A model generated the notes under the pieces. That model saw nothing but the letters and a program-made list of their open reading frames with translations, had not been told where the DNA came from and did no database searches. Below, piece by piece: positions 16,457 through 23,148 of a DNA stretch of 51,483 nucleotides; the first letter of the stretch is position 1, and each line of letters begins with the position of its first letter. Both the position numbers and the translations under genes were made by a program. The stretch is from positions 1-51,483 of the forward strand of contig CAJUJL010000020.1 of the NCBI GenBank assembly GCA_910586725.1. The letters are read 5' to 3'. The DNA is from an uncultured Lachnospiraceae bacterium. GTDB lineage: Bacteria > Bacillota > Clostridia > Lachnospirales > Lachnospiraceae.

Positions 16457-17851
16457 TTATTTATTTTTTACTATCACATCTTCTGTAATTGTGCTGCCAT
16501 CTAACGCAATGTGGTCATATAAAGATATTCCGTATTCCGTTCCGCTTCGAATAATAGAATACTCTGCATTCTGGTAAATAATATCAATCTGTCTGAATAC
16601 GGCATATCCTTTGTTGATGCAATAAATGCCTTCCAGTTTGGCAGTTTCATGGATTGTATAAGTTTCACTGGAATCTGGCTTCAAAACAACGTCCCCGTCT
16701 GCGATTTCCTCTCCGCCTATGTAATAAGAGTATTCTGTCGCAAAATAAATATCCGGCGTCACAAAAGTATCTGTGACTTTTCCTCTTCTGTCTGTTTTTC
16801 TGACCATAATCCCTTCCTGATTCGAATCATTGCCCTTTTGAAAATATTCCATCGGTACCGTAAAAAAGTCTTTTTTGGCAATGGAGGAATTGGGAATCTT
16901 AAGTCCTTTCTCCTCATCAAACAGCAATTCTATTTCGACATAACGATCTGTCGCAAACCGTATCATCGAATGGGGCAAAGATAAGATCAGATAAGTATTG
17001 CCTTCTTTTTCTACGGGAGTAAAAGACGCCCGGACAATCGTGTTGTCTTTTTTGAATTTGATTCGAATTGCAGAAGCGTCTTTTAGCTGCCTTCTCGCAT
17101 CATCTGTGACAGGCACTACCAGGTTCCAGTTTTCATCTGTTATGATTTTGCAGACAGCCGCACCGGCCTCCACCCTTGTCTGCTCCTTTAAATTTGTTTT
17201 CTGATAGGCAGACTCGTCAAACATGTCCGGCGTAAAGTTTCCCGGCGTCACATTTTCGAAACCATCCGTATAATAAACGACAATCCCGTCTTTTTGCGCT
17301 GTTCCTTTATGAAACGTAGCGTTGTTTTCCGCTGCCGTTACAGCGCCTGTAATGGAATTCAGGGCGTTTATGCTCAAAGCTTCCGATACTTCTGCGTTTA
17401 TATCATTTTTAAATGTATATATCTGATAAAAATTTTGAGCTTTGTAGCCAGTCGCGTAATCCATGACTTCCTGTCCCAGCTTCTTTAGACTCTCTTCATT
17501 GAAAGATACTGTATTTTTGCTGGCTGCATTGATTTCCCGGGCAATTGTGCCGTCTGTATCAATCGAATAAATTAAATCTCCTACGCCTGCCTTTGACGCG
17601 TCCTTTCTGTAATAATTAATATCACCGGCAAATTCCGCCAGTACAACTTCTTCGCTGCGCAAAGCAAGCCCCGTATAAGAATTGTTGACCGCTATCTTTC
17701 CATGAATGACTTCATAAACGGAAGTATGCGTTGATGTAAAATAGGAATATACATAAAACATCATATAAATAAAAATAATTCCGAATATGATCAGTCCAAT
17801 ATTTAAATGAAACGGTCTTCGATAACGGACAATTTTTTTGTTTTTTGCCAC
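16457..17851 (-). CDS. HlyD-like membrane-anchored protein
   Basis: The 464-residue protein has one membrane span near residues 15-37 (LNIGLIIFGIIFIYMMFYVY) and a large extracytoplasmic part. A biotinyl-lipoyl-like hairpin (about 55-75 and 225-260) and beta-rich segments resemble membrane-fusion/HlyD adaptors, but no exporter ATPase or permease is nearby. It starts with GTG at 17851 after AGGTGA. Being first in the yggS-sepF-ylmH operon suggests a cell-envelope or division-related role rather than export. The function is inferred and uncertain. Confidence 0.72.
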   Translation of the reverse strand: MAKNKKIVRYRRPFHLNIGLIIFGIIFIYMMFYVYSYFTSTHTSVYEVIHGKIAVNNSYTGLALRSEEVVLAEFAGDINYYRKDASKAGVGDLIYSIDTDGTIAREINAASKNTVSFNEESLKKLGQEVMDYATGYKAQNFYQIYTFKNDINAEVSEALSINALNSITGAVTAAENNATFHKGTAQKDGIVVYYTDGFENVTPGNFTPDMFDESAYQKTNLKEQTRVEAGAAVCKIITDENWNLVVPVTDDARRQLKDASAIRIKFKKDNTIVRASFTPVEKEGNTYLILSLPHSMIRFATDRYVEIELLFDEEKGLKIPNSSIAKKDFFTVPMEYFQKGNDSNQEGIMVRKTDRRGKVTDTFVTPDIYFATEYSYYIGGEEIADGDVVLKPDSSETYTIHETAKLEGIYCINKGYAVFRQIDIIYQNAEYSIIRSGTEYGISLYDHIALDGSTITEDVIVKNK

Positions 17852-17880
17852 TATTTCACCTGCCTTTTCACCTTTGCTAC

Positions 17881-17909
17881 ATTCTAGCGCTTTTTGTTTC
17901 AGAAAACAA
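17881..17909 (-). promoter_or_regulatory. Promoter of the HlyD-yggS-sepF operon
   Basis: On the minus strand TTGTTT (17904-17909) is followed after 17 bases by TAGAAT (17881-17886). The start codon is about 30 bases downstream. This single promoter could serve all seven genes down to 11770. Confidence 0.65.
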
Positions 17910-17965
17910 TCATTTTGTATAAGCTGTTAAAAAAGTGGGATACTAAGAAAAAAGGAGGTTCTTTT

Positions 17966-18178
17966 ATGAGTTCAAAAGCTTTAGATTATGCACTGCTGAC
18001 ATTGGTCATTGTCGGTGCGGTAAACTGGGGGCTGATTGGCTTCTTTCGTTTTGATTTAGTAGCATTTTTATTTGGCAATATGTCCTGGCTTTCAAGAATT
18101 GTTTATGCGCTTGTAGGAATCGGAGGTCTGTATCTGCTAAGCGCATATGGCAGAATTCGAAGCATTGAACAGGCATAA
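17966..18178 (+). CDS. DUF378 family small membrane protein
   Basis: A 70-residue protein with two hydrophobic helices (about 8-28 and 42-60) and the family signature GAVNWGLIGFF near 18. The start at 17966 follows AAAGGAGG at 17951-17958. The role of DUF378 proteins is unknown. A weak promoter, TTGTAT at 17915-17920 and GATACT at 17939-17944 with 18 bases between, lies upstream. It is monocistronic and ends in a shared terminator. Confidence 0.82.
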   Translation: MSSKALDYALLTLVIVGAVNWGLIGFFRFDLVAFLFGNMSWLSRIVYALVGIGGLYLLSAYGRIRSIEQA

Positions 18179-18207
18179 AACTGCCGGGCATCCTATAAAA
18201 TCCAAAA

Positions 18208-18250
18208 ATATATCCTGTATGACTGTCTTTGCAGTCGTACAGGATATATA
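18208..18250. terminator. Bidirectional terminator
   Basis: An AT-rich stem with arms near 18208-18225 and 18231-18250 around a short TCTTTG loop, with one G-T pair, lies between the convergent DUF378 and P-loop genes. Confidence 0.75.
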
Positions 18251-18257
18251 TGTATTG

Positions 18258-18677
18258 TTACAGTGAAATGATAACTTTGGCTTTTGCGCATTCCGGAAGA
18301 TCATCAATATTCTTGGATACGCTAAGAACGATTTTTACATGATATTTTTCACTGATTATATCCAACTTTTCAATTGCATGACTGATCTCATCATCTTCCA
18401 TATTTGCAATTGTGAGGAAACTGTCTAAGTACAACTCTTCTAAATCATGATCCTGTGATACGATTCCGCAGATAAATCCCATAAACTCATTACAATTCGT
18501 TATTGGAAAATCTTTTACGTTTACAAGTCGAACCTTGTTACTCAATTCATACATATGCTTCTGACTCTTATCGAGATATACGATGTTACCATTTGCTGCA
18601 ACAACCGCAGCATTCACTTTTTCTAAAAGATATTTTGTTTTTCCTTTTCCTTTTTCACCCGCTATAATTTGGACCAT
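18258..18677 (-). CDS. Small P-loop protein of unknown function
   Basis: A 139-residue protein beginning MVQIIAGEKGKGKT, a Walker A motif close to the N-terminus. A hydrophobic run ending in Asp/Glu (LYLDSF near 80) may be a Walker B-like strand, and KIVLSVSKNIDDLPECAKAKVII at the C-terminus resembles a sensor strand of RecA/AAA-like folds. Relatives are sometimes mislabelled 'twitching motility PilT', which nothing here supports. It has its own promoter and an AGGAGG site. Function not recognised. Confidence 0.75.
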   Translation of the reverse strand: MVQIIAGEKGKGKTKYLLEKVNAAVVAANGNIVYLDKSQKHMYELSNKVRLVNVKDFPITNCNEFMGFICGIVSQDHDLEELYLDSFLTIANMEDDEISHAIEKLDIISEKYHVKIVLSVSKNIDDLPECAKAKVIISL

Positions 18678-18736
18678 GGCAATTCCTCCTGTTATTCTGT
18701 CTATTAAGGATTATAATCAATCCTTTTATAAATTAT

Positions 18737-18765
18737 ATTATATTAGAAGTTGCACGAATATTCAA
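18737..18765 (-). promoter_or_regulatory. Promoter of the small P-loop gene
   Basis: Minus-strand TTGAAT (18760-18765), 17-base spacer, perfect TATAAT (18737-18742). Confidence 0.65.
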
Positions 18766-18802
18766 CTGCAAATCCTGCAATTTATTGTAAAATTGCTACA
18801 AT

Positions 18803-19807
18803 TTATTTGTCGGAAAATCCATACAACAATTCATTCATGTAATAATACAGATTGTTGCGGCAATCTGCTTTCATGATAATAGAAATGATTTCTTCTCCTT
18901 TTGCGTTGCTGCTTAAAAGCGCCAGACAATATCCCGCATCGTTCGTAGTGCCTGTTTTACCTCCCAATACTGTAACTCCCCCGGGAGCAGTCTCCGTTCC
19001 CATCAGATATTTGTTTGTAGACACCCATTCCTGCTGCATCGGCATCCCCAAAGCATCCAGATAATCCACCGTATATTCTGTCGTATGAATCAGTTCCCGA
19101 AACCCCTCTTCCTGTATTGCAGCCTGAAACAGCAGGTAAAGATCATAAACCGTTGTATAATGCTGTCTGTCGTGCAGTCCATTGGGATTGACAAAATGAG
19201 AATCTGTTGCGCCAAGCGCTCTCGCTTCCTGATTCATCAATTTCGTAAAAGTGTCTACATCACCGGAAATGCCTTCCGCAATCGCAATTGCGGCATCATT
19301 TCCACTCTGCATCATAAGTCCATAAAGCAGCTGACGCAGCGTCAGGCGATCCCCTGCTTTTAAATGGCATACGGAAGAATCGCTTGCCTGATCCGCAGCC
19401 TCTTCACTGACAGTATATACGGCATCCAGATCACCGTATTTTAATGCGAGATATGCAGTCAATATCTTTGTAGTGCTTGCAGGATACATTTTCTTATAAA
19501 TATTCTGAACATACGTCACTTCTTTTGTGTTCAGATTAAACACTCCCGAAGCTTCCGCTACGTAGGATGACGTTTCTTCCGTTCCAATATTTTTTCCGTC
19601 AGAGACACAGTAATCCGTTGCAAAATAAGACGTCGCGCTTTGCAGGGAAGAATCATCTTCGTCTATTAGATGATATTTTTTGGAAGTGTCATAAATATCA
19701 TAAGCATCAGCATAGACGGCTCTGGGAGCTTCCTTTCCACATCCTGGAAATGATAAAACACAAACGGCCAATAAAAGCCCTGTTAAATTTTTACCTGTAC
19801 ATTTCAC
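18803..19807 (-). CDS. D-alanyl-D-alanine carboxypeptidase (DacF-like, PBP5 family)
   Basis: Trims the terminal D-Ala of peptidoglycan stem peptides. The 334-residue protein starts with a signal sequence ending FPGC at residue 23, a possible though imperfect lipobox. Serine-type PBP motifs are complete: ASTTK with Ser111/Lys114, SGN near 168 and KTGT near 285. The C-terminal anchor domain of PBP5 is missing, which would fit lipid anchoring. The start is a GTG at 19807, overlapping the end of the mgsA-like gene by 17 bases, so it is the last gene of the mre-min operon. Confidence 0.86.
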   Translation of the reverse strand: MKCTGKNLTGLLLAVCVLSFPGCGKEAPRAVYADAYDIYDTSKKYHLIDEDDSSLQSATSYFATDYCVSDGKNIGTEETSSYVAEASGVFNLNTKEVTYVQNIYKKMYPASTTKILTAYLALKYGDLDAVYTVSEEAADQASDSSVCHLKAGDRLTLRQLLYGLMMQSGNDAAIAIAEGISGDVDTFTKLMNQEARALGATDSHFVNPNGLHDRQHYTTVYDLYLLFQAAIQEEGFRELIHTTEYTVDYLDALGMPMQQEWVSTNKYLMGTETAPGGVTVLGGKTGTTNDAGYCLALLSSNAKGEEIISIIMKADCRNNLYYYMNELLYGFSDK

Positions 19808-20186
19808 GCCACTCTAAGTCTCCTCTGTCTAAAGATTTTATCAGAAGCTCCGCTGTCGCAAGATTTGTTGCCAGAGGAATATTGTATGAATCGCAAAGAC
19901 GTACCGTGCTGTCAACATCCGGTTCATGAGACTTTGGCGTCAACGGCTCCCGCAAAAAAATAACCATATCGATCTCATTTTGTTCAATCTGCGCACCAAG
20001 CTGCTGTGCGCCTCCCAGATGGCCGGCCAGATATTTGTGAACAGAGAGATTGGTAACCTCTTCAATCAGGCGTCCCGTTGTCCCGGTTGCAAATAACTCA
20101 TTTTTACAAAGTATTCCGCGATAAGCAATGCAAAAATTCTGCATTAATTTTTTCTTTGAATCATGCGCAATTAAACCTATATTCAT
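19791..20186 (-). CDS. mgsA: Methylglyoxal synthase homologue with altered active site
   Basis: By fold, a methylglyoxal synthase (DHAP to methylglyoxal and phosphate). The ATG at 20186 shares a base with the rodA stop and follows GGGGGA, giving 131 residues. Retained: IAHD (His8), TGTTG phosphate loop (34-38), His87 and Asp90 of SHEPDV. Changed: the GPMGGDQQ segment of E. coli reads GHLGGAQQ, so the proposed catalytic base Asp71 is Ala60 here, and Asp91 is Glu80. The C-terminus is shorter than in E. coli. It may be inactive or changed in reaction. Its place after rodA, where related Clostridia also carry mgsA, suggests the gene is conserved for some purpose. Confidence 0.85.
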   Translation of the reverse strand: MNIGLIAHDSKKKLMQNFCIAYRGILCKNELFATGTTGRLIEEVTNLSVHKYLAGHLGGAQQLGAQIEQNEIDMVIFLREPLTPKSHEPDVDSTVRLCDSYNIPLATNLATAELLIKSLDRGDLEWREMYR

Positions 20187-21304
20187 TAAGTGTCCCCCAT
20201 TCCATATTTTTTTGGCTGCAGACTTACATTCAATACAAAACCGATGCCTATAAACAAAGAAACCAAAGACGTCAAACCATAACTTACAAAGGGAAGCGTC
20301 AGACCTGTATTTGGCATAAGGCCTGTTGCAACGCATATGTTAATAAATGCCTGAAATCCAACTAATGATGCCATTCCACAGCAAATCAGCCTTCCGGCTA
20401 AATCCTTTGCTTTTCTTGCCATTAATATACATTCTATAACAATTAAAAACAACAACGCCAACACTACAACGGCGCCGACAAATCCAAGCTCTTCTCCAAC
20501 AATTGCAAAAATAAAATCTGTCTGTGGTTCTGATATAAAATTTCCGTTTTTGACAGAAGTAATCTGACTGTTATTCAAACCCTTTCCCCATAACTGTCCG
20601 GAACCGATTGCCATTTTCGAATTCAACTGCTGATATGCAGCATCCGCATATTTCTCCGGCTGCAACCATGCCATAATACGCTTATACTGGTAATCGTCCA
20701 GAATTTTCTGATCCGGCTGTAAAATCAGGCTGATGAATATAATGACGGACGGTATACTGACAGCTAAAACGCCGATTACTATTTTATAGCTTAATCCTGC
20801 GATAAACAAAAGAGCGATAAAAATTAACGCAGTAACAATCGTTGTCGATAAATCGGGCTGCTGTTTAATCAAAACAAGCGGTATCCCTGCCAGTATAAAA
20901 GAAAGTCCAAGAATTTTCACCGTATTTAATGTCTCCTGATGCTTCATAAAAAAATATGCAAAAAACAGAATAAGAATGATTTTTGAAAGTTCAGAAGGCT
21001 GAAAACGAAATCCTCCAATATCAATCCATCTGGTAGAACCGTTTGTATTGTCTCCCATTACACTTACAAGAAGTAATAGAACAATATTAAAAAAATAATA
21101 CAGCCAGCTAAATTTTAAAATAAAAGAATAATCCATCATAGAGACGCATATCATGGCAATAGCTCCAAGAAACAGTCCCAGGATCTGCTTATTCTGCACG
21201 GACTCCCTGGCGCTTCCGATTACCATGATTCCGAGTATCGTAAGCGCAATGACATAAATAACCAATCTGAAATTGTAATTTCTTAGCTTGTATTGTTTCA
21301 GCAT
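20186..21304 (-). CDS. rodA: RodA/FtsW-family peptidoglycan polymerase
   Basis: SEDS-family glycosyltransferase that polymerises lipid II during cell elongation with a class B PBP. The 372-residue protein has about ten membrane spans and the conserved STRWIDIGGFRFQPSELSK near 88 and the C-terminal GLTLPFVSYG near 345. The partner PBP2 is encoded in the same operon. The ribosome site is weak (AAAGGG about 19 bases upstream of ATG 21304). Confidence 0.93.
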   Translation of the reverse strand: MLKQYKLRNYNFRLVIYVIALTILGIMVIGSARESVQNKQILGLFLGAIAMICVSMMDYSFILKFSWLYYFFNIVLLLLVSVMGDNTNGSTRWIDIGGFRFQPSELSKIILILFFAYFFMKHQETLNTVKILGLSFILAGIPLVLIKQQPDLSTTIVTALIFIALLFIAGLSYKIVIGVLAVSIPSVIIFISLILQPDQKILDDYQYKRIMAWLQPEKYADAAYQQLNSKMAIGSGQLWGKGLNNSQITSVKNGNFISEPQTDFIFAIVGEELGFVGAVVVLALLFLIVIECILMARKAKDLAGRLICCGMASLVGFQAFINICVATGLMPNTGLTLPFVSYGLTSLVSLFIGIGFVLNVSLQPKKYGMGDT

Positions 21305-21334
21305 ATATAATTTATCAATTCCCTTTCTTAGCCT

Positions 21335-21607
21335 TTACGATGAATGATGCATTTCCTTAATTGGAATATTTGCATACAATGCAGGCACTTTTCCATTGTC
21401 TGATTCAGATTCCGTTTGCGTAATCTGTATATCAAGTCCTTCCGCATCAATTTCCATATATTTGGATATTACATGTATAATATCGTTTTTTATTAACTCC
21501 ATCACTTCCGGCGAACAATTGGCGCGATCTGATACCAGAACGAGTTTCAGACGGTCCTTTGCAATGACACCGGAGTTTTTCTTCCTAAAAAAGTCCGCTA
21601 ATGACAT
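21335..21607 (-). CDS. minE: Cell division topological specificity factor MinE
   Basis: Drives MinCD oscillation so that division occurs at mid-cell. The 90-residue protein has an N-terminal membrane/MinD-binding segment (MSLADFFRKK) and the dimer domain with ELIKNDIIHVISKYMEID. Start 21607 is chosen because GGAGG lies six bases upstream; the TTG at 21622 would overlap that site. MinE instead of DivIVA/MinJ points to an oscillating Min system, as in many Clostridia. Confidence 0.93.
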   Translation of the reverse strand: MSLADFFRKKNSGVIAKDRLKLVLVSDRANCSPEVMELIKNDIIHVISKYMEIDAEGLDIQITQTESESDNGKVPALYANIPIKEMHHSS

Positions 21608-21625
21608 TTTATCCTCCCTCAAATA

Positions 21626-22411
21626 TTATTTAAACAAACCTGCAAGTTTTGTAAATACAGAGGATTTCTTCTGTAAATCCAAAAATGGAACTTCTTCTCC
21701 GACAATTCTTTTACATATATTGGCAAATGCTTTTCCCGCTAATGCGTCTGAACCTACAAGCGGCTCTCCTTGATTGGTGGAAATAACAATCTGCTCATCA
21801 TCCGGTACAACGCCGATTAAATTAATTGCCAGAATTTCACATACATCTTCCACTGTCATCATGTCTCCGCGCTTTACCATATCCATACGAAGACGGTTGA
21901 CAATCAATTGCGTCTGCTTAATTTCATTTGCTTCCAGAAGACCGATAATTCTGTCCGCATCACGAATCGCAGATACTTCCGGAGTCGTTACAACAATCGA
22001 GCGATCAGCGCCTGCAATTGCATTCTGAAAACCCTGTTCGATTCCGGCTGGGCAATCCAGCAGTATGTAATCAAATTCTTCCCGCAGTTCATCTGTCAGT
22101 TTCTTCATTTGTTCCGGCGTTACGGAACTTTTATCTCTTGTCTGAGCCGATGGAAGCAGGGAAAGATTTGGATATTTTTTGTCCTTGATCAATGCCTGTT
22201 TGATTCTGCAGCTTCCCTCCACGACATCTACAAGATTATATACGATTCTGTTTTCCAGTCCCATAACAACGTCTAAGTTTCTAAGTCCTATATCTGTGTC
22301 GATTAATACCACCTTTTTATCCAGCTGTGCCAGTCCGGTACCCACATTGGCAGTCGTAGTTGTCTTACCAACGCCCCCTTTACCAGATGTAATTACAATT
22401 ACCTCACTCAT
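21626..22411 (-). CDS. minD: Septum site-determining ATPase MinD
   Basis: ParA-like ATPase that recruits MinC to the membrane. The deviant Walker A KGGVGKTT is near residue 11, the LLDCPAGIE switch near 120, and the C-terminal amphipathic membrane helix is VFTKLAGLFK. Start 22411 follows AGGAGG with nine bases between; a more upstream frame would run into minC. Confidence 0.95.
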   Translation of the reverse strand: MSEVIVITSGKGGVGKTTTTANVGTGLAQLDKKVVLIDTDIGLRNLDVVMGLENRIVYNLVDVVEGSCRIKQALIKDKKYPNLSLLPSAQTRDKSSVTPEQMKKLTDELREEFDYILLDCPAGIEQGFQNAIAGADRSIVVTTPEVSAIRDADRIIGLLEANEIKQTQLIVNRLRMDMVKRGDMMTVEDVCEILAINLIGVVPDDEQIVISTNQGEPLVGSDALAGKAFANICKRIVGEEVPFLDLQKKSSVFTKLAGLFK

Positions 22412-22430
22412 TTTTTCCATCCTCCTGATA

Positions 22431-23111
22431 TTAAATATTATTAAATGTATTTTTCGTAATTGGCTCAATTAAAATATGACCATCTGATACCGTAGCCACC
22501 TGTGGCTGCGCTGCTACTTTCTTACGTTCTCTGATGGATGCAAGAATTCCTTTATCTTCACTTCTGCCAATGATACTTCCGATTTTAATCTGCACCGGAT
22601 TCATATCAAGCGCGACAACAAAACAATCCTCATCGCCGGACGCTCCCGCATAAGCAGTTCCCTTCAAGGCCCCCAAAATAATAATATTTCCGGTTGAGAT
22701 AATTTTTGCACCTGGATTTACGTCTCCGATAATAATAATGCTTGTCTCACACTCAAGCGCCTGTCCGGAACGCAGAGTTCCTTTATAAAACCTTCCGGTA
22801 TTATCGGACTCTTCCACCAGACATTGCTCTACTTTTTCTTTTGCATATTGTTCACGATTTTCATCATAATCAATCACACATACAATATAAATGCTTGTAT
22901 TTTGAGATATGGTATCAATAATCTGATATTCCTCTTCTCTGGTCAGTTCTCTTCCTTCAAAAGAAATTGCCATACGGGCATTTTTAAAGAAATTTTCTGA
23001 TTCCAAAAACTTTTTCGTAATATGACCCAGCAGCTCCGGAAACGGAACATCCGGATCTAAAATCAGATTCAGACCATACTTATTGCTTTTTATTATCACT
23101 GGCTGTGACAT
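22431..23111 (-). CDS. minC: Septum formation inhibitor MinC
   Basis: Inhibits FtsZ assembly away from mid-cell. The 226-residue protein has an N-terminal FtsZ-binding domain (about 1-95) and a C-terminal beta-helix domain with GDVNPGAKIISTGNIIILG near 140 and the MinD-contact region VQIKIGSIIGRS near 185. GGAGGG precedes ATG 23111. It is 19 bases from minD. Confidence 0.93.
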   Translation of the reverse strand: MSQPVIIKSNKYGLNLILDPDVPFPELLGHITKKFLESENFFKNARMAISFEGRELTREEEYQIIDTISQNTSIYIVCVIDYDENREQYAKEKVEQCLVEESDNTGRFYKGTLRSGQALECETSIIIIGDVNPGAKIISTGNIIILGALKGTAYAGASGDEDCFVVALDMNPVQIKIGSIIGRSEDKGILASIRERKKVAAQPQVATVSDGHILIEPITKNTFNNI

Positions 23112-23148
23112 ATCTTCCCTCCTGCATAATATGTTTCGGTACCAGATA

